Notes: generated by a model not told the origin, from the sequence alone. 7,455 bases of DNA from Verrucomicrobiia bacterium (GCA_025934545.1 JAICXV010000095.1:1-7455); one strand, 5' to 3'; shown: positions 1 through 6,184, numbered from the stretch's first letter. Numbers and translations: made by a program.

Positions 1-209
1 GCTGGCGGTAAAAAATCGGCATTAAACCCGCGTGAAGCCGGTTTGTCCGAAACAGCCGCAGCCGCGCCGCCTCTGGGCGCATCGACCGCGACCGGGAACA
101 ACCCAAGACGATCAATCTGGAGCAGGGCCGCGCTGCGGTCTGCTACTTCCAAAACGCCTGTGACGATTTCACCGGAGCGTTTCCGTGCTTTATATGCAAA
201 TTGCGGCAT
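1..209 (-). CDS. gspF: Type II secretion / type IV pilus inner-membrane F protein, N-terminal fragment
   Basis: This frame is open from an ATG at 209 to the left edge and gives 69 residues plus a partial codon. The N-terminus begins MPQFAYKARKRSGEIVTGVL and continues with an L-x(n)-LGLFPVAV segment. That is the typical opening of GspF/PilC-family proteins: a short beta-strand with F-x-Y-x-A, then G-x-x-x-x-G, then a helix ending in GLFPV. Full-length members are about 400 residues and are polytopic inner-membrane platform proteins that contact the assembly ATPase (GspE/PilB) and drive pseudopilus or pilus assembly. Only the first cytoplasmic segment is visible here, so GspF and PilC cannot be told apart. 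The start is fixed by the family-typical MPxFxY opening; an SD is weak or absent. The rest of a secretion operon would lie to the left. The family call is secure; the gspF symbol is tentative. Confidence 0.82.
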   Translation of the reverse strand, partial: MPQFAYKARKRSGEIVTGVLEVADRSAALLQIDRLGLFPVAVDAPRGGAAAAVSDKPASRGFNADFLPP

Positions 210-271
210 TTCTATCTGACTTCTAAATCTTGAACCCCGTATCTTAGAAAATCGGGGACCTGCTCTTCTAT

Positions 272-301
272 ATTAAACCCGTTTTCGCCCAAAAGTTTCA
301 A
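272..301 (-). promoter_or_regulatory. Sigma-70-like promoter for the gspF-family gene
   Basis: Reading the minus strand, TTGAAA (301-296) and TTTAAT (277-272) are separated by 18 bases. Each matches 5 of 6 consensus positions (TTGACA and TATAAT). The predicted transcription start near 265 would give a leader of about 55 bases before the ATG at 209. That leader contains a CCCCG/CGGGG inverted repeat (235-239 and 253-257). The element sits in the 96-base gap downstream of the YdjY-domain gene, which suggests the F-protein gene is transcribed on its own. The element is visible in the sequence; its activity is inferred. Confidence 0.45.
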
Positions 302-305
302 GCTT

Positions 306-1058
306 CTAGTCCGGTTTATTCCGGACTGTTTTTCCGCTGGCCGGTTCTAACTGGAACGTAACCAAAATTTTAGCGCCAATCGACGGCACGAAATTCGACC
401 TCACTTGCCAAACCTGGTCGTTTTCATGGCCTTTGCGCGCATTATTAACAATCGCATCAACATCGTCGATCATCGCCACAATCGACCCCTGTTGCTGCGC
501 CATATATGTACCGTCGACGACTCGTGACCCGTTATAATTCCACGTGCCGCGCGACGCCGCCTTGCCGGTTTGCAAATCAATGACGCAATCTTCCGCCGGC
601 ACAGTCTTGGCCGTTTCAGCGTTCGTCCATGCTAATTCAATGCGAATCGGGTCGCCCTTTAACAATTGCGCATTCCGTTCGCCAGCGCCACCCGGCCCGT
701 TAACGTGATACTCGCCGGTCGGGACCTTCAGCAAATCCGGCGTTTGCGCCGCACCTTTCGCGCCGAGTAACAACATCGCCACATGAATATGGGACGGCGC
801 GGCCTCGGTCTTGAGCAGGCTCTCATGCGTCTTGCCACGGGTCGTCACGAGCAAATACTCGATCAACCCGTGGTCCATGTTCAGAACAGCAGGGAATTGA
901 ACACTTTTATTGGTTTTGTCCAGTCGCACCAGGCCGATTTGGAACACGCCCGGAGAGATCTCGGCCAGCGGAGCATTCGTGGAAGTCGTCGGTTGTGCGT
1001 CACTTGCGCAAACAAGTGAAAGCACCACCGCCCCCACAAATGTTGCCACGCGCCTCAC
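306..1058 (-). CDS. Secreted YdjY-domain protein
   Basis: This 250-residue protein has an N-terminal signal peptide: RR, then a hydrophobic stretch at about 5-17, with a possible cleavage near residue 21 after SDA. The rest matches the YdjY-type domain, about residues 36-236. The characteristic block is G-x-I-E-Y-L-L-V-x(3)-G-K-x-H-E-S-L-L-x-T at 64-84, then P-S-H-I-H-V-A-M-L-L-L-G at 88-99. A later block around 171-206 includes D-G-T-Y-M-A and G-S-I-V-A-M. The H78-E79 and H90/H92 pairs are family hallmarks and possible ligands, but the biochemical role is unknown. The listed start is a GTG. A GTG at 1049 has a better placed GAGGTG six bases upstream, but would remove the basic residues of the signal peptide. 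The stop is TAG. The gene is divergent from the operon on its right and is followed by the F-protein gene after 96 bases. Confidence 0.83.
   Translation of the reverse strand: MRRVATFVGAVVLSLVCASDAQPTTSTNAPLAEISPGVFQIGLVRLDKTNKSVQFPAVLNMDHGLIEYLLVTTRGKTHESLLKTEAAPSHIHVAMLLLGAKGAAQTPDLLKVPTGEYHVNGPGGAGERNAQLLKGDPIRIELAWTNAETAKTVPAEDCVIDLQTGKAASRGTWNYNGSRVVDGTYMAQQQGSIVAMIDDVDAIVNNARKGHENDQVWQVRSNFVPSIGAKILVTFQLEPASGKTVRNKPD
308..327. repeat. Perfect inverted repeat over the YdjY gene stop codon
   Basis: AGTCCGG (308-314) and CCGGACT (321-327) form a perfect 7-bp stem with a 6-base loop. The repeat covers the last five sense codons and the stop of the minus-strand YdjY gene. On the minus strand no T-run follows, so it is a poor intrinsic terminator for that gene. 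On the plus strand it is followed by GTTTTT, so it could stop plus-strand (antisense) transcription entering the gene. It might also protect the 3' end of the mRNA. Confidence 0.35.
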
Positions 1059-1098
1059 CTCGATTGTTTAAATCCTTCGCCCGCAAATGCACAGAGAA

Positions 1099-1123
1099 TC
1101 TTTGCGCCGTTGCCTCTTTGCGC
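1099..1123. repeat. Degenerate TCTTTGCGC direct repeat in the divergent intergenic gap
   Basis: Two exact copies of TCTTTGCGC lie at 1099-1107 and 1115-1123, a period of 16 bases, preceded by CACAGAGAA at 1090-1098. From memory, this resembles the family of intergenic CTTTGCG-type repeats scattered in many bacterial genomes, including verrucomicrobial ones. The gap between the divergent genes consists mostly of this sequence, with no clear promoter for either side. Confidence 0.4.
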
Positions 1124-1136
1124 TAACGTGCTGCCC

Positions 1137-1577
1137 GTGCAAAAAGACGGATTTATTCGCCATGCCTCCATCGCCTTCGGCATTGCCGTGGTCTTTTACA
1201 TTGTGTTTTTCACCTTCATGCAACATCGCCGCGAGGGCAAAGGCCCTTGGCAAGTCGACTTCATCACCGACAGCAACGGTGTTCCGTCGCTCGCCATCGA
1301 ACAACCGACGTTGCAGCTGTCCCACAAAATTTTCTTTGATAACGCAAAGGTTCCGCAAACCAACCTTTGGGAATCCGTCCGCTTCGTCCAGGGCACGACC
1401 AGCATCCCGTTCGGTGAATTGCTGTTTCAGGACCCGACCTTCCTGCCCGGCTCAGTGGCGATGAAAATGTTCGGTCACAATATCGAAATTCTGCCTCGCG
1501 TCATTGTCATCGATAAAAAAGAACATCACTGGACCGAACCAGATTTGCATTTAACCGATTCCATTTCGTCCAAATAG
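1137..1577 (+). CDS. Hypothetical single-pass membrane protein
   Basis: I do not recognise this family. From the GTG at 1137 the product is 146 residues. It has a short charged N-terminus (QKDGFIRH), one transmembrane helix at about residues 8-28 (rich in A, I, V and F), a positive QHRREGKG stretch, and about 115 residues that should lie outside the cytoplasm. The outer part is beta-like with several P and F residues and an IPFGELLFQDP segment. It has no cysteine, so no lipid anchor. In-frame starts also exist at 1128 (GTG) and 1110 (TTG). The TTG lies inside an intergenic repeat and is unlikely. No SD is evident for any of them. The TAG stop is one base from the next ATG, so it is the first gene of a tight three-gene operon with the DUF971 protein and the sulfatase. 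Plausibly envelope-associated; function unknown. Confidence 0.68.
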   Translation: MQKDGFIRHASIAFGIAVVFYIVFFTFMQHRREGKGPWQVDFITDSNGVPSLAIEQPTLQLSHKIFFDNAKVPQTNLWESVRFVQGTTSIPFGELLFQDPTFLPGSVAMKMFGHNIEILPRVIVIDKKEHHWTEPDLHLTDSISSK

Positions 1578-1578
1578 C

Positions 1579-1896
1579 ATGCGCCCAACCGACATCCAAA
1601 CCATCGGCGACGAACTCGCCATCAAATGGGACGACGGCGTCGAGAGTTTCATCCGTTTGGAAACGTTGCGTCGGGCGTGTCCGTGCGCCGGTTGCAAAGG
1701 AGAGATGGATGTCATGGGCAACGTCCACAAAGGGCCCGAAATAAAACTGTCGCCGCGTTCGTTTTCGGTGTTGCGCATCGACAACATCGGCGGTTATGGC
1801 CTGCAACCGAGGTGGGCCGATGGCCACAATTCCGGCATTTTCCCGTTCGCGATGCTCCGTAAACTCGGTGAGGAACAACAAAACAACTCGAAGTAA
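1579..1896 (+). CDS. GBBH-like N-terminal (DUF971) zinc-binding protein
   Basis: This 105-residue cytoplasmic protein consists of one DUF971 / gamma-butyrobetaine-hydroxylase-like N-terminal domain (PF06155 type). It has the usual order: a beta-strand I-x-W-D-D-G at 15-20, LRRACPCAGC at 30-39, L-x-P-R-S-F at 57-62, then I-D-N-I-G-G-Y-G-L at 67-75 and W-A-D-G-H-N-S-G-I-F at 79-88. C34, C36 and C39 have the spacing of the zinc-binding cysteines in human GBBH, and H83 in the DGH motif fits the fourth ligand. The catalytic dioxygenase domain is absent, as in other stand-alone bacterial members, some of which are encoded near Fe-S scaffold Mrp/ApbC genes. The cellular role is unproven. The ATG is one base after the preceding TAG, with no SD, which suggests translational coupling; the sulfatase follows after one base. 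Confidence 0.88.
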   Translation: MRPTDIQTIGDELAIKWDDGVESFIRLETLRRACPCAGCKGEMDVMGNVHKGPEIKLSPRSFSVLRIDNIGGYGLQPRWADGHNSGIFPFAMLRKLGEEQQNNSK

Positions 1897-1897
1897 T

Positions 1898-3211
1898 ATG
1901 ATCCGTGCCTTTATTTTCGCATTCGTCCTCGCGTTAACGACCGTTGCGCAAGCAGCCTCGCGCCCGCCGAATATCATTTTCTTTCTCGTCGACGACCTTG
2001 GCTGGACTGAACTCAATTGTTACAGCAATCATTTTAACGAAACGCCGAACCTCGACCGTCTCGCATCGCAAGGCATTCGTTTCACTCAAGCCTACGCCGC
2101 CGCGCCGGTTTGTTCGCCCGACCGCGCCTCGCTTATGACCGGCCAGTTTCCCGCGCGTCTGCACATCACCGATTACCTGCATCCGACCGACGAAAAATTT
2201 CTGTCGCCCGATTACATCACGATCAACCAACAACTGAAAAAGGCCGGCTATTTCACTGGGCTCGTCGGCAAATGGCACCTCAACGGCGACTACGGTCGTC
2301 AGCGCGGCACGCCGAAACAGCATGGCTTTGACGAAGTCATTTGTTCCGAACAACGCGACATCGCTGGCGGCAGTTATTGGCATCCCTACAAATTCATGTC
2401 GAACGTCACCGCGCGGTTGCCGCACGAATATTTAACCGACCGCCTCAACCTCGAAGCTCTTGATTTCATCGATCGGCACAAAGATGGCCCGTTCTTCCTT
2501 TACCTCGCACATTACGCTCCGCACACCCGGCTCGTCGCCAAACCCGACAAACTCGCTAAATACAAAAGCAAACCCGGCGCCGGCAAAAACAAAAACAATC
2601 CCGAACTGGCCGGCATGCTCGAAAGCCTCGATGACGGCATGGGCCAAATCATGTCGGAACTCGACAAACTTGGCCTGACCGAAAACACCGTTATCGTGTT
2701 CATGTCCGACAATGGCGGCGAACGTAGCGTCACCGACAACTATCCCCTTCGCGGCGGCAAGTCGTTTCTCTATGAGGGCGGCCTACGCGTGCCTTGCATC
2801 GTCAAATGGCCCGGTCACATCAAACCCGGAATGATCTGTGACGCGCCGGTCATGACACCGGATTTTTATCCCACGTTGATGGACATCGCCGGTGTCAAAG
2901 CCGACCGCTCGCAAGTTATGGACGGCGTCAGCCTCTTGCCGCTCTTTCGCGGTAAAAAGCAACTCTCGCGCGATACTCTTTATTGGCATTACCCGATGAA
3001 CAAACCCCACTTTCTTGGCGGCCAATCATGCAGCGCCATCCGCAGTGGCGATTGGAAACTGATCGAATTTCTCAATACGGGCAAAGTCGAGCTTTACGAT
3101 TTGGCGCGCGATCTTTCTGAGTCGCACGATCTATCTTCCGAACAACCGAAGCGCGCCGATAAATTGCGCAAGCGTTTGGACGACTGGAAGCGCGCGGTTA
3201 AAGCCGAATAA
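1898..3211 (+). CDS. Secreted formylglycine-dependent sulfatase (S1 family)
   Basis: This 437-residue protein has a signal peptide at 1-19/20 (cleavage near AQA) and a complete alkaline-phosphatase-fold sulfatase domain. NIIFFLVDDLGW at 25-36 supplies the metal ligands D32 and D33. C72 in C-S-P-D-R-A-S-L-M-T-G is the cysteine oxidised to formylglycine. GKWHL at 124-128 gives K125 and H127; HYAPH at 205-209 gives H205; SDNGG at 270-274 gives metal ligands D271/N272; and GGKSFLYEGGLRVP at 286-299 gives K288. It should hydrolyse sulfate esters, probably of sulfated polysaccharide, outside the cytoplasm; the substrate cannot be read from the sequence. The start is placed at 1898 because the signal peptide begins there and the previous stop is at 1894-1896. 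The open frame extends back to 1796, but that part is out-of-frame DUF971 sequence. No formylglycine-generating enzyme is in the window. Asp replaces the common Ser in the CxPSR motif. Confidence 0.95.
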   Translation: MIRAFIFAFVLALTTVAQAASRPPNIIFFLVDDLGWTELNCYSNHFNETPNLDRLASQGIRFTQAYAAAPVCSPDRASLMTGQFPARLHITDYLHPTDEKFLSPDYITINQQLKKAGYFTGLVGKWHLNGDYGRQRGTPKQHGFDEVICSEQRDIAGGSYWHPYKFMSNVTARLPHEYLTDRLNLEALDFIDRHKDGPFFLYLAHYAPHTRLVAKPDKLAKYKSKPGAGKNKNNPELAGMLESLDDGMGQIMSELDKLGLTENTVIVFMSDNGGERSVTDNYPLRGGKSFLYEGGLRVPCIVKWPGHIKPGMICDAPVMTPDFYPTLMDIAGVKADRSQVMDGVSLLPLFRGKKQLSRDTLYWHYPMNKPHFLGGQSCSAIRSGDWKLIEFLNTGKVELYDLARDLSESHDLSSEQPKRADKLRKRLDDWKRAVKAE

Positions 3212-3339
3212 AAATTGCAGTCGGGAAACGAGATTATGCCAGAGGGAAAAAAGAAAAAGGGCACCGGGCGAGTCTTGTTCCAGCCGAGAAAGCTAACTCG
3301 GCCAGTGAGTCCAGAGTGTCACCCGGCACCCAAATCGTT

Positions 3340-3361
3340 CCGCGGCGAAAACCGCCAGCGG
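3340..3361 (+). repeat. Strong GC-rich hairpin upstream of the histidine kinase gene
   Basis: CCGCGGCG (3340-3347) pairs with CGCC (3353-3356) and GCGG (3358-3361). This makes 8 G-C pairs with one bulged A at 3357 and a 5-base AAAAC loop. No U-run follows, so it is not a standard intrinsic terminator. It directly abuts a -24/-12-like element at 3362. Confidence 0.4.
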
Positions 3362-3377
3362 TGGCAGAGATTTAGCT
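3362..3377 (+). promoter_or_regulatory. Possible sigma-54 (-24/-12) promoter element
   Basis: TGGCAGAGATTTAGCT has the invariant GG (3363-3364) and GC (3375-3376) at exactly the sigma-54 spacing. It matches TGGCA and T-x-G-C-T of the consensus TGGCACG-N4-TTGCW. The start site would fall near 3388, giving a leader of about 105 bases to the kinase GTG. Three consensus positions mismatch and no enhancer-binding protein gene is in the window, so this is tentative. Confidence 0.22.
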
Positions 3378-3492
3378 CTAACCGTGCCAAGTGCTTGGAA
3401 AATCGTTTCGCTCCTCGGAACAATTACGAAAGACTCATTTTGCAGCGTGGAAATGTGGTAACTAACTTTCCATACTGGTAATCTATTGACCT

Positions 3493-4842
3493 GTGAACCG
3501 GGCTTTGAAATTTCGTCTGACCGCGTTCGCGCTGGTGATTGTCACCCTCGCGGCCGCTATCGGTTTTGCCGCGTACGCAAGCTGGCGCGAAGTCGGACGT
3601 CTCCAGCAGCGGCTCAGCACCGGTCATTTGCGCAGTTTCGAAATCGCCGACCATCTTCAAGCCTCAATCTTGAAACTGCAGGACACCCTCGCGCGGTTTG
3701 AATTGACCCGCAACGAGAATGCCCGCCGGGAATTTAAACACGACAGCGCAGCCCTCGATGCATGGATCAATCAACAAAAGCCATTCCTGCGTTCGACGCG
3801 TGAATCGGACCTGTTGAACCAGGTCGACACTGCGTATGACAGTTTTTTGTCGACCGGCGCCAGCGCGCTCAAAGATAGCGACGAGAGCGCTCATTCAAAA
3901 TTGCAGCACATTGCCGACGCCGAAAAAGCAGCGGTGCCGCTGTTCGAGCTCGGTTATCAACTGGCGGATGCGCATCGCCAGACATTGGAGACCGCGTTTC
4001 TCGATTCGCAAAAATCGATTTCGCTGCTGCGCTGGGTCATTTTCGGTTCGCTGGCGTTGCTGATCGGTTCGCTCATCTGGCTGTTCGCCACCGTCTATCG
4101 CGAAATGATCGCGCCGCTGCAACTCAAGCTCGTGCAAAGTCGCGTTATCATCGAACGGCAGGAAAAACTGGCATCGCTCGGCGTGCTCGCTGCCGGTGTC
4201 GCCCACGAAATCCGCAACCCGCTCACCGCCATCAAAGCCCGGCTCTTCAGCCATCAACGGCGGCTCAGCAAAAGCTCCGACGAATTCGAAGACGTCGTCG
4301 TTATCGGCGCCGAAATCAATCGTCTCGAACGCATCGTGAAAGACTTTCTCCAATTCGCGCGACCATCCGAACCGCAACTGGTTCGTTTAACCGCTGAACC
4401 GGTCTTGCGCGGCGTGCGCGACCTGCTGGCCGATGATCTGGAAAAACGTGACATTGCACTGCGCATTGACAGCATTGTCGATTTCCCATTCGAGGCCGAC
4501 CCGCAGCAGTTGAAGCAGGTGCTGATTAACCTCGTGCAAAACGCCGCCGAAAGCATCGACCAACACGGCCAGATTTTTTTGCGCGCACGCGGTTCCAGCG
4601 CGCGTCTCAACGGTCATCCGCAACCGGTTGTGATTCTCGAAACGCAAGACACGGGCAAAGGCATCCCGCCCGAAGTGCAGAAACGGTTGTTCGACCCATT
4701 CTTCAGCACCAAAGAAAGCGGCACTGGCCTCGGCCTTTCCATCGCCGCGCGCATTGTCGAGAAGCACGGCGGCGCGCTCGAATTCCAAACCCAGGTCAAT
4801 CGCGGCACGACGTTTGGTATCGTCCTGCCGACGGTTGCCTAA
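3493..4842 (+). CDS. Membrane-bound sensor histidine kinase (NtrB/ZraS type)
   Basis: This 449-residue sensor kinase has transmembrane helices at about 9-29 and 180-200. They flank a helical extracytoplasmic sensor of about 150 residues, probably a four-helix bundle. The cytoplasmic side has a HisKA dimerisation domain with H238 in AHEIRNPLTAI and a conserved L-x-R-I-V-K-D-F-L-x-F-A-R-P-x-E-P block at 278-294. The HATPase domain follows: N box NLVQNAAES (346-354), G1 DTGKGIPP (386-393), F box FDPFFSTKESGTGLGLS (400-416, including G2). All catalytic residues are present. No clear HAMP or PAS domain is seen. The GTG is the first start after an in-frame TGA at 3487-3489; no SD is apparent. The kinase core resembles NtrB/ZraS/AtoS kinases, which usually phosphorylate sigma-54 activators, but no response regulator lies next to it: the sulfatase precedes and a convergent gene follows 38 bases later. 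The signal sensed is unknown. Confidence 0.93.
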   Translation: MNRALKFRLTAFALVIVTLAAAIGFAAYASWREVGRLQQRLSTGHLRSFEIADHLQASILKLQDTLARFELTRNENARREFKHDSAALDAWINQQKPFLRSTRESDLLNQVDTAYDSFLSTGASALKDSDESAHSKLQHIADAEKAAVPLFELGYQLADAHRQTLETAFLDSQKSISLLRWVIFGSLALLIGSLIWLFATVYREMIAPLQLKLVQSRVIIERQEKLASLGVLAAGVAHEIRNPLTAIKARLFSHQRRLSKSSDEFEDVVVIGAEINRLERIVKDFLQFARPSEPQLVRLTAEPVLRGVRDLLADDLEKRDIALRIDSIVDFPFEADPQQLKQVLINLVQNAAESIDQHGQIFLRARGSSARLNGHPQPVVILETQDTGKGIPPEVQKRLFDPFFSTKESGTGLGLSIAARIVEKHGGALEFQTQVNRGTTFGIVLPTVA

Positions 4843-4880
4843 AACGCTTTTCGGTTGGTCAGGTAAACTAATGCCCAACG

Positions 4881-5582
4881 TTATGGCGCAACCACTTCGT
4901 ACTGCGTTATTCCACTGACAAATACCGGTTCGAAATAAACGCCATTGAACTGATACGCGATGGTTCCATTGAGGCTGACCTGCACTGCCCCCGGCGGTAG
5001 CTCGGGAACAATCGCCCCAATCGGTGGCGCCACGACAGCAAACGAACCGTCCGGCTGCTGTTGGTAAAACGCGCCTCCGGCGTAATAAAATACCTGGCCC
5101 CCGACAATAACCTCGAAAGGATTCTCCGGTGTCGTTGGAATGATCGCGCCAACCGGCGGATAAACTTCCTCATAACCGCCATCAGCCTCTTGATAAAAAA
5201 TCCCCCCGTAATAAAAATACGGCAACGCGCCAACGTGGAATGACAGAAAACCCCGGGGAAGCGAGTGGAATCGCTGCCCGCGAACGAATCCATGCCAAAA
5301 ACTGCGGCCATGCACATCCAAATCAACATCGTGATGCACAGTTGGACGTCGGCCGCTCACGATCACGTTGGATCTGCGCTCAACATGTTCGTCGCGCCGA
5401 ACTTCGGGCACGTGAACCACGTGCGTTGCTTCATGGCGGACGCTGCCGTGATTAAATCGATCAACCGTTTCTCCGCGCGGTGCAAACCCGCCGCTGCGGT
5501 TATTGCGTTGGGCGACGCAAATGGACGCAACCGCCAGGGCACACCCAATCATTACCGGGACAACAAGATTTCTCGTTTTCAT
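4881..5582 (-). CDS. Secreted repeat protein, DUF6515-like
   Basis: This 233-residue protein has a signal peptide at 1-24 (positive KTR, hydrophobic core, cleavage near CVA-Q). A His/Arg-rich, probably disordered stretch follows, with 11 histidines between residues 45 and 116. The C-terminal half carries about 43-residue repeats: Y-F-Y-Y-G-G-I-F-Y...Y-P-P-V-G-A-I-I-P (122-163), F-Y-Y-A-G-G-A-F-Y...P-P-I-G-A-I-V-P (165-207) and a shorter third copy with F-N-G-V-Y-F (209-233). This layout fits DUF6515-family proteins, whose function is unknown. I infer a small beta-rich surface or periplasmic domain, with possible metal binding by the His-rich part. The ATG start has a clear GGAGG five bases upstream, the best SD in the window. 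Its ATG overlaps the TGA stop of the upstream DUF2092 gene (ATGA), so the two are an operon and probably translationally coupled. Confidence 0.82.
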   Translation of the reverse strand: MKTRNLVVPVMIGCALAVASICVAQRNNRSGGFAPRGETVDRFNHGSVRHEATHVVHVPEVRRDEHVERRSNVIVSGRRPTVHHDVDLDVHGRSFWHGFVRGQRFHSLPRGFLSFHVGALPYFYYGGIFYQEADGGYEEVYPPVGAIIPTTPENPFEVIVGGQVFYYAGGAFYQQQPDGSFAVVAPPIGAIVPELPPGAVQVSLNGTIAYQFNGVYFEPVFVSGITQYEVVAP

Positions 5583-6178
5583 TTGGCCTCCGTTTGATGA
5601 GGTTTGACGGACTCGCGCACTTCCTTCACCCGAACTTTTGACGCGCCCGGTGGTGGATCAAATTTAAATACAAAGTCGGGAAGGGGCGTCGTAAAATCCC
5701 AGTCCGAAAAAATTGCCGTGAACTGCGGTGTTCCCGGTTCGTCCTTGTAGGTAATCACAAATTTTCTCGGTGATGGGATCGGCCCGCTGTCGATCCACAC
5801 CTGCCAGTCGATGTTTCCTTGCGTAAACGCCAGGTGTTCGCACGCTACGCCCATCACCGTCACCGGCCCAATGTCCCGTCCCGAGGTGACGTTGTGCAAT
5901 AAATCCTTATACGGATCGCTGCGTAAAAAATCCTCCAACGGCATGGCAATTCCAAAGCGTTCACTCGCCGTGTCCATTGCCTGGTCGAGCGACCCCGGGA
6001 CGTTAACGGTCCCGTAAAAATTTTGCGCGCGATTGAGGAGCGTGACACTTTTTCCATCATAAATGAGCTCGCGATTTCGTCGCGTTGAACGAATCTCGGC
6101 GCGCAATCGATCCGGTCGGCGCATCTGGACGGCGATATTGCGGCCTGCTTGCACTTGTTGTCCCGATGCCAACTGCAC
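5579..6178 (-). CDS. C-terminal DUF2092 part, possible restart product
   Basis: A GTG three codons after the internal TGA (6178) could restart translation and give 199 residues holding most of the DUF2092 fold. AGGA lies only two bases before this GTG and GGAG twelve bases before, so the SD is badly spaced. The product would lack a signal peptide and be stranded in the cytoplasm, so it is probably not a natural second protein. The frame has no further defect down to its TGA, which overlaps the next gene's ATG. Confidence 0.5.
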   Translation of the reverse strand: MQLASGQQVQAGRNIAVQMRRPDRLRAEIRSTRRNRELIYDGKSVTLLNRAQNFYGTVNVPGSLDQAMDTASERFGIAMPLEDFLRSDPYKDLLHNVTSGRDIGPVTVMGVACEHLAFTQGNIDWQVWIDSGPIPSPRKFVITYKDEPGTPQFTAIFSDWDFTTPLPDFVFKFDPPPGASKVRVKEVRESVKPHQTEAK

Positions 6179-6184
6179 GTCCTG

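Larger units (their letters stand above)
3212..3492 (+). other. Non-coding gap with several inverted repeats before the kinase gene
   Basis: I see no convincing gene in these 281 bases. They contain nested or serial dyads. CCGGGCGA (3264-3271) can pair with TCACCCGG (3319-3326) with one mismatch, enclosing a perfect GCCGAG/CTCGGC stem (3283-3288 and 3297-3302). A GC-rich hairpin (3340-3361) follows, then CCAAGTGCTTGG (3387-3398). None has a T-run on its plus-strand 3' side. The stretch could combine the 3' end of the sulfatase transcript with the leader or promoter of the histidine kinase gene. Confidence 0.4.

Noticed and set aside
1796..1897. Extended N-terminus of the sulfatase
   Set aside because: These 34 codons overlap the DUF971 gene in another frame and would bury the signal peptide that starts at 1898.
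1507..2425. Long minus-strand open frames (169 and 163 codons) opposite the DUF971 and sulfatase genes
   Set aside because: They are antisense to genes with full family motifs; their existence follows from the codon composition of those genes.
3215..3481. 88-codon open frame on the plus strand between the sulfatase and kinase genes
   Set aside because: It starts with TTG in an A-rich run without an SD, the product is low-complexity and rich in K, R and P with no family resemblance, and it overlaps several inverted repeats.
4387..4878. 163-codon minus-strand open frame opposite the kinase ATPase domain
   Set aside because: The opposite strand carries all kinase boxes in order; this frame has no recognisable domain.
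4843..4880. Bidirectional terminator between the convergent kinase and DUF6515-like genes
   Set aside because: The 38 bases contain no stem of useful length followed by a T-run on either strand.
5265..5597. 110-codon plus-strand open frame opposite the DUF6515-like gene
   Set aside because: It is antisense to a gene with a signal peptide, a strong SD and protein repeats, and its translation resembles no family.
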